A program made the translations under genes and the position numbers. The notes beneath the pieces are model-generated. The model was not told where the DNA came from, made no database searches, and saw only the letters and a program-made list of their open reading frames with translations. Positions 36,920 to 49,319 of a stretch of DNA of 64,000 nt are shown here, in pieces; positions within the stretch are counted from its first letter, which is position 1; each line of letters begins with the position of its first letter. The DNA comes from Gordionus sp. m RMFG-2023 (taxonomy: Eukaryota; Nematomorpha; Gordioida; Chordodea; Parachordodidae), in assembly GCF_954871325.1 (NCBI RefSeq), contig NC_088779.1, positions 6,078,846-6,142,845 on the forward strand, in the 5' to 3' direction.

Positions 36920-39305
36920 TATAATAAATTAAAATATAAATAATGAGTAAATTAAAATCTAAATTATAAGGATTTTAATGACCATCAACCCATACATACT
37001 TAAACAAAATGAAAACACGAATCGTGAAAGCAATTGGCTTTTCACAATTAAAGACATAACAAAGTTTTTCTGGAAACTCACAGGAAGATTTTAAGGACAA
37101 AGCATCAAATTGACTTAGAATTAAAATTGAAAGATAAACCTTTTAAGATCATTAGTATAATATAACATTTAAGTCAAAACACAAGACATAAACTCATACT
37201 ACCAAAAAGTGAATCCTACTCAAAAAGCAAGGAGAAAAAAAATGAAACGATGTCAAATTCCAAATTTAATAAGCCTAATTTCATCAATTATAATCAACTA
37301 GTCATGACACTGATGTCACTGCTAAAAAGAGAGAGTTAATTAATTTAGATTTTTAAGAGAACCCAGTGGATGTAAGAAGATCTAGTAGGGTATCAATCTT
37401 CTCTGCATTTCCTGATTTCAGCAATCAGCTCTATAAATATAAAAATAGGTTATGGCGATCTTACATAAATAATCAAGGCTTAAAGTAAGATACTGTTAGA
37501 TGCCCCCCCCCCTTTATTAATTTTATTAAAAGTCTTTATTTCAACTTTTTGTATGGCTTTGGCTATATTTAAATTTTATAAAAATACTTTTTTTATATAA
37601 TAACTTTTTTCTAACTATTTTGTATCATGTTTACTATTTAAAAAAGTTACTAACCTTTACAATTTTTTCTTTTCTTGTTTAAGTGATTATAGTATACATT
37701 TTTGGGAGAGAGTGGTGGAGGGGGGAGGGTATTAATTAAATAATAGACAAATTATCTAAGAAAGAAAAAATTTATCATTGCCCTCACCCCTTTGCTCTGT
37801 CTATGGTTTAAAATATGACCCATATTTAAACCATTTAAATCGGTGACGATTAAAAATCTACTAAGGTGATTTGTTTTTACAAGTTAGTATGAAGTATTAA
37901 ATATTACCTTGGTTTGTTTATAAAAGCGATCAATCATTTTTTTTGCAATCTCTGCAAATATTTTTTTTTTGTTTGGTTTCATAACCTTTTCCGGCAGCTC
38001 TGTGAGGATCTAACTGAATTGGTATGTTTCCATTTATCTTAGGCAATCATCGTAGTTTATGTGTTCAGTCTTGTAAATGGCTGCTATTATTATGCAGCTC
38101 TAAGGAGTACGGAAGATTTTAACGACTATTCATAACGGGATTCAATGTTATTCCCTTATCTATTTCAAATTCTTTTTTAAGAATCAATTAAAATAGGGAG
38201 ATTTTAGTTTTTGATTAAAAAATGTGCATTTACATTAATATACTATTATTTTGTTTATAAAATATTTTATATTTATTTCATCATAAAAAATATTAATTAT
38301 TAGCCTAAAAAATGCCATTACTAAAAATAATTCATATTTTTTGAATTAACATCCCTGGTTGAATAATTTTAAAATTCTCTTTTATTTTTTTATTATGATT
38401 TATTTGAATAAATTTTAGTTTTCTTAATAATATAAAATTAAAAATTTACTCAAATTAAATGCTCTTTATAAAAACTAATCGTCTCATTTACAATGTATTA
38501 TTTTTCTTCCATTCAATTGTTTATATATATAAATAAATAAAACTAATTATTAAAAAAAAGGAAAAGCATATAATTATTTTTTAAGAAAAATTAATAAAGG
38601 TAATAAATATAGGATTATAATTTAGCAGAGAAAAAGGATAAAGAAAGATAAAAATATAAGATTATAATTTAGGAGAGCAAAAGGATAAAGATAAAAAAAA
38701 ATGATGTCTTAAAAAAATAGTAAAGAGAAAATAGGAAGAAAAAGTAAAAAGAGTATATATATGGAAGATTATTCAATGAAAGAAATAAAACCTAGGTTGT
38801 TAACACAAATAATGGTGGTATCAGACATTTGTCATAAAAGAGAGATTTTTTAGGTTGATCAGTCTTTTCTACAGTTGGGGGATGGTTAAATGTCAGCTAA
38901 TTTACCTCAATCTATAGGCCCGTGCCGGAAATAATCCGTTAAAATTAAGGGATTTTAATTTGTAATGTTCCCTTTAGATTTAAGCTGCTATATATTTAAT
39001 AAAAAACCTCTAGATCAAAGTGAATATTTTTCGCTAATAACTCGGGCTAGCTCATTTTTAGCCGGCTAAGAATTGGCTTAAACGGCTAAAAACATAATTA
39101 TCCCCTATAGTCTTTTCGCAAAAGCATCTCCTCAATTCTTTAAAAGCATTGAGCTTTGCTGCCGAACGTAGTGGAGCATGCGATGGATATATAAATGAGT
39201 AAAGGAAATGGAACAGTATTTTGTTATTATCCAAGATTTTACTATTTTCCAATAAATTTTCTTTCTTTTTTTTTACTTAAAGCTTATTTTTTTTCCTTAT
39301 AATAT
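36920..39305. other. AT-rich stretch without recognised gene
   Basis: Contains short C- or G-rich runs (37502-37513, 37705-37728) and a small GGCTAA/AGCC-rich patch at 39040-39110 that may be a worn MITE relative. Nothing firmly coding. Confidence 0.35.
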
Positions 39306-39310
39306 AATAG

Positions 39311-39331
39311 ATGAAAAGATTGATGCTGCTT
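39311..39331 (+). CDS. Candidate microexon, 21 nt, phase 1-1
   Basis: It lies between CTTATAATATAATAG and GTAAATTATATTTTTC. Peptide EKIDAA. The donor context matches 20833-20853. Confidence 0.6.
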
Positions 39332-39892
39332 GTAAATTATATTTTTCATCTAATATTCATAAATTAAATTAAATCATTAATTAATAATTAATAATATAAT
39401 TAGTGACAATTTGTTTAAATTAAAAGATTTACATAATAGAAAATATATTTAACTTTATTTTCTAATAAATAAATAGCCAAACAGGCGTGTAAGCTTATAT
39501 TATAATACATATTCATTATTTTACAAGAATTTTTACTTTTATCAATTTAAATTAAAATTATTTTGTAGGAAATTTTTTTAAAATTAGAATATATGCTATT
39601 AATTAATTTTTCTCCTCTGATAAATATATAAAATAAAAGCATAATTATAGTTCCCTAAACTAACTCTGAAGGGCAAAAAATAAACTCCAGGCAAATATAT
39701 AATAAATATTAAAACAACTCCAATCAGCCTACTTTTGTTGCTAACATAATTTAGAGAATTTATAACCCAGGTTCAAAATGGTGTTTAGGGCATTTTAATT
39801 AAAATTATATATTCAGATATTTGGAAATATAAATAAGATTTTAGGATTTATAATTATAATATTGCTCATATTACATAAGAATATCAAAGAAA

Positions 39893-39985
39893 ATCGAATA
39901 ATATCGATTATGAATAATCGATTATCCGAATAGTTCGAATACGAATAATAGATTATTAGTATTGTTTAAATACGATATTTCGATT
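39893..39985. repeat. AATCGATTAT/ATTCGAATA imperfect repeat patch
   Basis: Dense repetition of ATCGATTAT, TTCGAATA and CGAATAAT in both orientations, nearly self-complementary. Probably a degenerate simple repeat or a worn palindromic element. Confidence 0.5.
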
Positions 39986-39989
39986 CAAA

Positions 39990-41635
39990 TAAAAAAGGGA
40001 ATTCTATGCTTTATTCAATTTTAAAGTAAAAGAGTTAAGATTAATTAGTATTTATTGAAAATTATTATTGATTACTTGGTTTACATAATATAAAAATATA
40101 TTAGTAAGGCAGATGTGATAATTAGACATTTGTTATAATGAAAGAGTACATATGAAAGCCTGAAGCCCTTAAATTACTTAATAAGGCAAAGTGATCTAAA
40201 TTATAAAAATCCTTATTTAAGATTTTGATTATCTTTCTAGTCCCCAAAATTTTTGCCACGTACACCAAAATTTTTAAATCAAAAAAAATATATCAAGCAA
40301 ATATATAAAGAACAGCTTAGTAAACCATGATGCAAAATCAGATATAGAATAAAGCAGTAAATTTGAGAGCACCAAACTACAAAGATTGAATAACATATCA
40401 ATAGATAATATAACCATTATAACATTGATTACTACATATTCATTGGCAAACATGAGTATTCTTACAGATAAAAAACATTTTTTAATTTTTCATAATGATC
40501 ATTCAGATGAGATTTTTAATAGAATATATAAAAGACCATATTATCTATTCATTATTGACTGATTTGTCGACCATCTCAAACCGAGTTTGATTTCTAGAAT
40601 CTTAAGAAAAGTTTGAAGTAACTTGGCGTTTATATCAATTATACTGAATTCATTGCTAGTTTTTTTTTAAAAAACTTTTTTCATAATGGTCCAATTTTCT
40701 TTTATTTGGTCGTTAATATTTTAAATTCTTTCTACTAAAGGGAATTTTTTTTCACTAAAATAAAAAAACAGGCTATATAAATCATAAACTGCATGATTAA
40801 TACCTCATACATGTAATAAAAAGCAATATAATATATAATTTAAAGCCAATCTAATAGAAAATAAAATAAACAACTGAGACATAAATGGTGTGATCTAAAA
40901 GACTATTCCGCTCGACACAATCTTAAAAGTAGATGCAATGTCTTAAAGCATCTAGGCATCCCTAAACATATAATGGTATAAGAATCAAGGAAATCAAAAA
41001 CAATTTTAATTTTAATTCAGGAGGAAGTGTTTAAATAGAATAGATCATCTTATCAGAAAGATGCTACGTTTCGTAGTATCAAGGTTTTCTTTCAACACCA
41101 ATCCTGACTAAACAAACTTTTTTTATTGAATATGATAAATTTACGTAATAAGATTTTAACCAGGGACCAAACAGAATTTGTATGTTTCCACTTTTTTGGA
41201 GCCATTGCGGTAGGCACTGATTATAGGAAATGTTAATTTAAGCTCATGCAAAAAACTATCGCATCTAATATTCAGTTCATATTATCTGGTTATAAATTAC
41301 AAATACAATTATATAAAATTTAGTTAAAATTTTTTTTATTATGCACATAAATTAAATGTCTTCATTAACATATTTTATAAAAATAATGGAAAATAAAACT
41401 TAATTTATAAAAATCTTTTTATAATATAAAACGTTAGTCATAATTTATTCTAAGGAAGTATTTCTTCCAAAACGAATATTAAAATTATTTATATAACAAT
41501 ATAATATTTGTAAACTATTTGATTAAATCTATTTACAAACATCTGAAAAAAATATCTATATTATTTTTATTGATACTTTACACAATTTGATTATTATTTT
41601 AAACACTCTTCTATATTTAGGATCACTTTATTCGG
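39990..41635. other. AT-rich stretch without recognised gene
   Basis: No feature recognised. Confidence 0.4.
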
Positions 41636-41639
41636 AGAA

Positions 41640-41870
41640 CTGCAGGTCCTGCCCTAGCCCGGCCCGGCTGATTTTAAAACCAAATATTTGAAATCGTCAT
41701 TATTAGCTATAAAAATCAAAAATAAATAAAATACATTTTAAAAAAATATGAGCCGGGCCTGGATTTTTTTTCAAAAAAATACCCCTGCCCAGGCCGAGTG
41801 GAAAAAAATTTTGAAAAAAAAAAAATTCGGGCTGGGCCATACAAATGATACCTCTGCAGACCTCTGCTTA
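41640..41870. repeat. GC-rich-ended repeat, relative of 18661-19040
   Basis: GCCCTAGCCCGGCCCGG near the left end and CGGGCTGGGCC near the right, with CTGCAG(G)(A)CCT at both ends, enclose AT-rich DNA. Ends are inverted copies (CTGCAGGTCCTG against GCAGAGGTCTGCAG), indicating a non-autonomous DNA element. Confidence 0.65.
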
Positions 41871-42063
41871 ATTTATAGTTAAAATATTTAAATTGATTGT
41901 GAAGCCTTAGTACAGTATGATTTAAATTGTTTGACTTGTAATAATTATTGTAATAATAACATAGTTGTTACAAATATATGGAAATGTTTTACAAATTTAT
42001 TTACTGTATATATTTCCAATCATGCCTTTCATACTCTTATTTTAAACATTTTAATATAAATAG

Positions 42064-42084
42064 TTATAGTTTGTGATGGAATAG
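42064..42084 (+). CDS. Candidate microexon, 21 nt, phase 1-1
   Basis: It lies between TTTAATATAAATAG and GTAAATTGAAAG. Peptide IVCDGI. A decayed second copy, like 18410-18430, lies 90 bp downstream without a donor. Confidence 0.55.
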
Positions 42085-42189
42085 GTAAATTGAAAGTTTT
42101 CTTATTCAAAAATCAAACATAATATTTATGAAATTTTATTTTTTACGATTATCTTTAATACTTTACCAAAGAGATAGATATTTGATTTG

Positions 42190-43195
42190 ATACATATGTG
42201 AAACCTTGAAATAAGCAATTTTAATATCGTTAGATGGTGTACCCAATAGAGAAATACGCAATTAATAATTTTTAAAACGAAGCTTACATTAACTAAAAAA
42301 TTTCAGATTGTAATAAAGGTCAGTAATCCATTCAAGAATGGATTTAGATAGAAAATCGTAATGGCAAAAATCAAATCGTTGATAAAGAAAGGATTTTTAA
42401 TATTTCAAGAATTTTTCCCCACCCGATATTTTAAATAAATCAATACAATATTTATATTTACATATAAATTATTCTAATTTTTTATAAATCCATTTAAAAA
42501 TTAAGCAGCACCACTTTCCTTCTTTATATCAATTTTACATGGAATATTTATAGGGCGTTTAAATTGCTAAATTTTGAGGTAGAGTTGATAGCAAATAACA
42601 CATTACAAATGATATTGCCAAAATTTTTATCGTGGCTTTGAATAATATGTTTGCCATACATTTATGACTCTAAATTTTCAATATTACATTCAAACAAGAC
42701 TGCTTTTTTATTCATGAATCTCAATCGACAGAGTAACTAGCCATAATACCCGTTCGACTACTCCCAAATATATAATATATATTTGTTTCAACTTATGAGA
42801 GAAAATAATTGATAGGCCTGATTCGCACGTAGAAATTCGCTATTGAGAGGAGGATTTTTTCTAGGCATTATTATAAGTTAGGTAATAAGAATAGATGGTA
42901 TTGACAATTTCTAATAAATTAAAATAATGATTTAATGATAAAAATTAATTGTATATAATTTCTAATAAAATACAAATTTTTTAAGAGCTAAAAAATGATA
43001 TATAAATTTTAATTATATTTAAAAAAAAAGATTAATACAAAAAAATATTCTTGAGAATTATTGCAATAACTTACAAAGTAATCGTGAGAAAAATATATGG
43101 TGTATTAAAAAATAGGGAAAAATCTAATTAAGAAGCATATTAAATTATAATGTACAATTCAATTTTCTTTGGGATTGAGCTAATTTCTCAGTGAA
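42190..43195. other. AT-rich stretch without recognised gene
   Basis: No feature recognised. Confidence 0.4.
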
Positions 43196-43199
43196 TTTT

Positions 43200-44815
43200 T
43201 CAGTACTTGATGTCAATATCGTATATTAAACAAGGTTAACACTCATTCAACCTATTTTCAGAGGTAGTATTTCTCAATAGTATTCTTATTCGATTTGAGC
43301 CGAATTCTAAGGCTAACTCAATATTATATTTGGAAAAATATTATGTAAATCTAAAAATTTTTAGTGTAAACATCTATTAACGAAATTTTGAGGCATAGGT
43401 AATATTTTTCTGACTAAAATAATTAGTTAGCCATATTTAAAAATCGACTCCAATTGAGCATTTAATAACAACCTCTCAGGTAGATTTTTATTCTTGCTAA
43501 AGAAAATGTTCTTTCATTGTTAGAAGTATAAATGGGTGAAGTTTCCAAAATATATAATAATTTTATTATATTAGAAAAGTAGTCTAAAATGTATTTGAAT
43601 GTAAAGCATCTATAGTATTTTTTGGAACAACCATAATAAATCTTTTATAACATAGTTTGAATGCTTTAACATCCTTATTTTACAATGAAAGTGCCAATTT
43701 AAATTCTCAAATTGATTCGGAAGATCTGGAGAGAGAGAGATCAAGGGAAAATGCCCCTTCAAATATTTGTTCTCCTAAATATATATCATCCAATCAATTC
43801 CACTATACTCCTCCCCCTCCTCATCCCCAAATATATACAATATATTACCATAAGGATAAAATTTTAAAAAATTGTATAGGTTAATAACTTTTTCAAATAA
43901 CGAACATAATTCAATTTTTTTTAAAACTGCTCCCAAATCAATTCTTTTAGGGCTTGTTAATTTCTAAAGAAAACAGATAGTCGAATTCAACCATATTGCT
44001 GTTGGATTCATATTTTGTCGTAAAATATTCCTAAAATTAAAGTCAGACATTTAAAATCAAAAATGTAATACTCTTTCCGATCAAATGGGTTTGGTATCAA
44101 ATGAAAAAATATTCATTTTTTCTGGAAAATATTTTTGGCATGAGTGAACCATGCCCAGAGACTAATGAGTCTCCCCTCGAACATTTTTTTATCGGCTTAT
44201 TTTTTCCATAACAATTATTTTTTATTATTAGAATCTCTATATTCTTTTAAAACATATAAGGAACATTATTTAGAATCTTGCAAATAAAAAGTGGTAAATT
44301 TCTTATGACGAATAATTTCAATTGCAACATTGAAATTAATCTTGATTATATAATTTTCTTGGTTAACTAGACAATTGTCTATCTTTGTATCATCAATAGA
44401 GTTTTTGAATTATTTTACCTCTCGTTATGACTATTTTTCACATGGTTAAGTGAAAATGACAAAATATTTGTTTATTTTTGCTTCAAGATTTCCTATAAAA
44501 CGCCTGGGAATGGGAGAATTGATTCTGGGAGGAAACATTTAGTTAGTTTATATAATTTTTATTTGAATAGTTAACTTCAACTCAACTTGTCTATAAAATA
44601 CCAATTGCACATATTGTCTCCTCTTAAAAAATATCATATAGACATTTGTGAATTAAGTTTTTCCAATGCATTGATCCCAAATTCTAAAGTCAAAACTGTT
44701 CCCCTGTCAGTTGTAATGATAGTCCCCCTTGATTCTTTTATAGCTAACAGCTCGCTTTTGAACAGTTGTACAGCCAACAATTTAATAATTCAAATATTAG
44801 TATAGTCTTGGCATA
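43200..44815 (-). pseudogene. hAT transposase remnant, split by a MITE
   Basis: The minus strand ends with the hAT dimerisation region. LLYILETSPIYTSNNERTFS then LARIKIYLR (43480-43560) matches the family pattern ERxFSxLxxIKxYLR. Beyond the inserted MITE (43278-43471) the reading resumes as TSENRLNEC...CLIYDIDI, matching the family's ERLxxLALLSIxxDI. Upstream, LLAIKESRGTIITTDRG (about 44720) is open but not diagnostic. Many stops. The + strand frame at 43657-43884 is its antisense shadow. Confidence 0.75.
43278..43471. mobile_element. MITE of the GTGTTG family inserted in a hAT remnant
   Basis: TAGTATTCTTATTCGATTTGAGCCGAATTC at the left end parallels the family end GTGTTGTTAAACGGCTCGTTTTGAGCCG, and the right end is its inverted counterpart. 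TTCTCAA before and TCTCAGG after may be a worn target duplication. The hAT reading continues on both sides, which dates the MITE later than the hAT copy. Confidence 0.75.
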
Positions 44816-44819
44816 TATA

Positions 44820-45740
44820 TTTATTATATGCACTTATCTGTCATAATATTTCAATTGCATTTTCTATAATATCTTATCTTATCATACACTGATTAGACAT
44901 TTTACAAATACAGAGAATGTCGAGTGCAAGTTTGCTTTCACTGTTTGGTAGTAATATACCTTACTACCAGGGTCCGTTAAATTAAAGAGGGATTATAATA
45001 CCTCTTTAAAGATAGGGCATAGATTATTGGCAAGAATAGAAAAATTAAAAAATATATAATCAATAAATTGTATGGTTATTTTTAAATTTTATTTAAACAG
45101 ATTAGTTTTCTTCTTGTTATAAATTTGTGGTTAATTTGTGATAAATATAAATTTAAAAAGCAAAAAAAATTTTAAGAAATTAAAAGGCAACCTGTTGATG
45201 ATGGTTTTAATTTTTTAATTGTATGACATCCTGCCTTGTGAACATTAGACAATTTTTTTAAAGAATTTTTAAATTAATAAAATTTATATTCATTTTTCTG
45301 ATTTTTTATATAAATAACAAATGATTCAAAGGTCTAAGGCAAAAATTGTTTAATTTATAAAATAGCTATTTTAAACATGTTGAAATATATTTCCGGTAAG
45401 ATCAGACTTTTAAATTTAAGAAAACGTTTTCAAAAATGACTTAAAGTTGAAAAATAACACATTCCCGGAAATAACACATTACCGGAAATAACACATTGCC
45501 GACAATAGAAAATTAATTTCATCTTCTATAATTTTTACAATAAATTAGATTTTTATGAAGATCTTATGATAGATGTTGAGGAATATAATATTCTGTTTGA
45601 TTTATATATTACTATTAAGAGAATCCAATCGCATGTTTTAATTAATGATCAGGAAAACAGTGTGTCAAACACTTATATCATAATAATAATAATATCAAAT
45701 ATCAAAATCACTCACAATTATTATTTATATGAACATTATA
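44820..45740. other. AT-rich stretch with a small tandem repeat
   Basis: Apart from the 17-bp tandem repeat at 45452-45502, nothing was recognised. The 78-codon + frame at 45566-45802 is rich in Ile/Asn/Tyr without motif. Confidence 0.35.
45452..45502 (+). repeat. Three 17-bp tandem units
   Basis: AAATAACACATTCCCGG, AAATAACACATTACCGG and AAATAACACATTGCCGA follow each other without gaps. Confidence 0.9.
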
Positions 45741-46150
45741 TAAATCATGCTACATTTAACCTCCTCAATCCATCGCTTAGTCGATCTTTATACCATTTGT
45801 GAGATCCAAGTAGTAGCAACGTCATATATATCTTAGGATTCGGAACAAACTTTCTCTGGAGTCGTAACGTCTTGTCAATCCTCATCTAATTCGATTACAC
45901 TAAAAGATCTTAAGATTTCTTACTCACTATTAGATGCCTCTCTAGCTGGCATCTGATCTGCGTGCTTTCAAACTTGCTTTTCTTTACTCTGAACGGTACA
46001 GGGCTTTAAATAATTTGTTTACTGGTAGTAACTTTCTTCATCCTGATGTTACTTTATTATGAACCAACACTGGTTGTTTTGTTTCGAAATTTCGCCAACA
46101 GAGTTATGAAACGTATGGTGTCTATAGTTTTTAATCCTTTTAAATGTTGT
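45740..46150 (+). pseudogene. Coding-like remnant of unknown family
   Basis: GC is higher than in the flanks, and a + frame reads LASDLRAFKLAFLYSERYRA, then NNLFTGSNFLHPDV, a stop, then TNTGCFVSKFRQQSYETYG. Composition and codon variety look like former coding sequence, but no family was recognised. The flanks are noncoding. Confidence 0.35.
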
Positions 46151-46234
46151 TACAAACGTTAGGTATTTATTTCAATTTTGTTGTTTGGTTTGGAGCTATC
46201 TAGACTCTCCAATAGAACAATGTTCTCTTTATGT

Positions 46235-46390
46235 GTTTAATTATTTTAAAAATGAAAAGGCTCATCCTAACCTCATAATAGTCCCATGTCAGCACTTTCA
46301 TTTAAATTTATATTTTGAAGTATTTTTAATATCTCGTCTTCGGGTAAATTGATATTCCATAAAAAAGGGTAAAATAAAATTTGTACTTAG
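46235..46390 (+). repeat. Dispersed repeat, paired with 57725-57880
   Basis: AAGGCT...CTAACCTCATA...AGTCC...CACTTT and ATTTTGAAGTATTT(T/A)TAATATC occur in the same order and orientation at both sites. No coding capacity. Confidence 0.6.
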
Positions 46391-46928
46391 GATTATTACT
46401 TTAGAAAATAAAGCCATCTCTCGCTATATCCCAGACTTAATATATTCCCGGTCTCCTATAATTTTAGAAATTTTATATTAATCCTTTTTAAAATATTAGA
46501 AATATATTTTTCAAAAATGTTTAATAAATAATCCCGGCAAATTAAAAAAAGTAACTAAGTTATCTATAAAAGTATTAAGTAATTTTAAAAATATTCATGT
46601 TTGAATATTATTGTTTTTTACCGTGGCTATCAGAATAAAAAATTTCAAATTGAAAATAATAAATCAATTATATTATTTTACAGGTCATTTTGAATATTAT
46701 TCAGATCCAATTTATATATCAGATATTTGGAAATTAGAATATATATTGCGTAGATATTTATAGTAAAGTGAATGTCAAGATTGTATAGTTGAAATATTTC
46801 TGTGAGAAATTTGTAATAAAATGATTGTCAAGAAAAAGTTTAAAAATTTTAAGTCATGAGATACGTTTATAATAGAGTAAATGTTAAGCTTTATTCTTGA
46901 TTTTATCATTTTTCTATATTTTAAACAG

Positions 46929-46946
46929 TTGAAGGTACGAAATTAA
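46929..46946 (+). CDS. Candidate microexon, 18 nt, GC donor
   Basis: It lies between TATTTTAAACAG and GCAATATTAT. Peptide EGTKL. The donor is GC, the only commonly tolerated variant of GT, in a position where almost all relatives have GT. Confidence 0.5.
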   Translation: MKVRN

Positions 46947-47094
46947 GCAATATTATATTTTTCTATTGATAAGAAAAATTACACTTTTTTAAAATTGCTT
47001 TTCAACTTATAATTCATTTAATGTGGCTACCCCATTTATTTGCTGATAATTTACTTAATTTTAACTGCTCTATAAATATAAATCTAGGTTATAA

Positions 47095-47235
47095 GCAGGA
47101 TTTTGAACCGAACCCAGAACAAAATAACAGTTCAAATAAATTCCCCTAAACTGAACTTGAGCTGAACCCATTAAATTTTTTTACCTTTACCGAACCCGAA
47201 CTAAACTCTTTGATATTTTTATCGGGATCACAACC
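47095..47235. repeat. GAACCGAACCC-rich element
   Basis: Clusters of GAACCGAACCC, TGAACTTGAGCTGAACCC and CCGAACCCGAAC in an AT-rich background recall the CCCGGCCC repeats at 18.7 and 41.7 kb. Likely a short non-autonomous element. Ends not resolved. Confidence 0.4.
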
Positions 47236-47471
47236 TTGGTTCTAGGTCATTTTACTTTTTATCATTTTAGAGTTGTAATATATGAATTTATTAGTAGGCA
47301 TAAGATGCTTTAACTACCTGGCCAAAGGAACTTATGTTGACCCTTTTAAAATTCATAAGATTCTATTTAATAATAGAGAAGTAATATAAAATATGTCCCC
47401 ATCTCCATCCCCTCAATTTTTAGGGGTTTAAAAATCATATTTATTAATAATTCTTATAATTAAATAAACAG

Positions 47472-47489
47472 GAAAATGTGGAGAAATAT
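47472..47489 (+). CDS. Candidate microexon, 18 nt, phase 1-1
   Basis: It lies between AATTAAATAAACAG and GTAAATTTAAATT. Peptide KCGEI. Only 60 nt separate it from the next candidate, a plausible minimal intron (47490-47549). Confidence 0.6.
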
Positions 47490-47549
47490 GTAAATTTAAA
47501 TTTATAAATTGATAGATGGTTTTTTTTAAATTTTATTTTATATAAACAG

Positions 47550-47570
47550 TTAAAAGTTTAAGAGCATTGA
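47550..47570 (+). CDS. Candidate microexon, 21 nt, phase 1-1
   Basis: It lies between TTTATATAAACAG and GTAAATCCATTT. Peptide KSLRAL. Together with 47472-47489 it forms the tightest pair in the array. Confidence 0.55.
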
Positions 47571-47579
47571 GTAAATCCA

Positions 47580-48910
47580 TTTTTATTAAATTATTTTAAA
47601 TAGACTATTGGATTAAGTTTAAATTAAACAAAAAAATATGATAACTCTAATTAGGATTTTCGATAAATTTGGCCTAATAATTAGGTTTTTTTTAAAATAA
47701 AATTTGACCTAATGGTTCTCGAATTGGTTTTGTTTAAAATATATTTGTCTTAAATATTTTAAATTTTGGAAGCTAATAATTATAGTAGAAATAAACAATA
47801 TCAAAAATAGTCATATTTTCAAAAAAAATAAATCTTTTTAAATGTCTTAAATAGTCATTATCTTCTTAAATTTGGCCTAAATGGCCATTTTTACCATATT
47901 TAAAAGTAAAAAACAAATAATTTTTAAACGCTCCTATTTAAAAGTGGCACTCTAAAAATTATAGAAAGGAAGTCCGAGTTCACCCAGAACATTTTATGTA
48001 TTTAAATCATTATATATGGACTGACACTAATTAAAATAATTTACATAAGAACTCGAATTTGAGATTTGTATTAAATATATTAAACAATTTCGAATTAAAA
48101 AATATTAAATCAATTTTATTACATTTTGTAGGATTATTTCTTTGAAAAATCGGTTATATCTAAAATCTATAAATCTCCCTTATTTTTTGTATTTTTATTT
48201 AAACTTATTAAATATGAAATAATTATTTTTCAATTAATATAAGTTATTATGTTCAATTCGCCAGAATAATATATCTTATACACCCACCTATTCAACCGCC
48301 CTCAGAATTTTTACTCACCCACATATACTCATACAAATATAGGTAAGCGTTCCAGGTTGAAAAACCTACTCATTGCAAACGCTTACATTGGTTATATTTA
48401 AACTATATTATTTAATTTCTATTAATTGTTTACCATAAATAATTTTATTTAAATTTGAAAATTGGCCCTTTATTATTTTTTTATACTAAGCATAAAAAAC
48501 TCTAATACTGAAAACATTTAGTCTCTAGCTTAATTTTATCGAAAAACCTAATTATTTGGCGGATTTATCAAAAATGTTGAATTAGGTTTAGCCATGCATG
48601 TCAAATAATTCATTTTCTCAATAATTAATTATTATTATTATATTATTATGGTATATATGTCTGAGATAATATTGATTTATAAAGAGGGTCTAAATTAAAT
48701 TATTCATAAAGTTTTCCCGAGATCATACATACTTTTTTTTTCGTTTTTTGGGGTAAATGAGGGGAGGTGGGTAATTATCATATCTTTTTTGTTAATAATT
48801 TTTAATTAATTTGGGCGCTAAATTAAAAAGACATAGGGCTGTTCGTTTATAAATATATCTGAGTTGAAATTAATATGTGATTCTAATAATATATTATTAT
48901 TTATCATTAT
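47580..48910. other. AT-rich intron-like stretch
   Basis: An acceptor-like TTTTGTAG at 48127-48134 is followed by a 36-codon open frame (DYFFEKSVISKIY...) in another phase. Without a relative elsewhere it remains unsupported. Confidence 0.3.
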
Positions 48911-48918
48911 TAACAGAA

Positions 48919-49035
48919 TTTTATATCTTTTATCTTTTCTTTTTTTAAATATATAATAAAGATTCAACGGCAGTAGAATTGAGTAATCATATATTTTTCC
49001 TAATTATAATATTAATACATCTATCATATAAACAA
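48919..49035 (+). repeat. 117-bp direct repeat left of the LINE
   Basis: TTTATATCTTTTATCTTTTC, ATATATAATAAAGATTC and GTAATCATATATTTTT recur in order at 53118-53230 at about 90% identity. The two copies bracket the LINE and the minisatellite at a distance of 4.2 kb. Confidence 0.8.
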
Positions 49036-49187
49036 TGTAATTTTACTGTGTATCTTGATGAAGCAATATATATAAACCATGAAACAATTTTAATAAAACA
49101 AAAATCAAAATTGATTTTAAAATACAAAATAATATGTCGCTATTTAATATTTTATATATAATTTTTAATATTAAATTAATTTAGGTA

Positions 49188-49319
49188 AATATTCCTCTCT
49201 TGTTCTTAATTGTTTTTCTCATCGCCGATTCTGTGATTAGGGTTTGGTTCTTTTGTTGACTTCCATCTGAATATCCCTCTCTCGTTCTTAATTGCTTTTC
49301 TCATCGCCAATTCTGTGAT
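49188..49319 (-). repeat. Tandem duplication at the LINE 3' end
   Basis: AATATTCCTCTCTTGTTCTT...TCTCATCGCCGATTCTGTGAT (49188-49237) recurs 82 bp on (49270-49319) with few changes. The second copy overlaps the last codons of the LINE protein, so the duplicated tail is the element's 3' end or UTR. Confidence 0.75.

Noticed and set aside
43657-43884. 75-codon + frame with Pro-rich patch
   Set aside because: Antisense of the hAT transposase remnant.
45098-45150. TTTAAACAG acceptor-like site
   Set aside because: The phase-1 frame starts with a stop (AT|TAG) and there is no matching donor at a frame-keeping distance.
46680-46760. TTTTACAG followed by a 26-codon open frame (HFEYYSDPIYISD)
   Set aside because: Correct phase but no GT donor of the family type and no paralogue in the window. 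Not enough to call.
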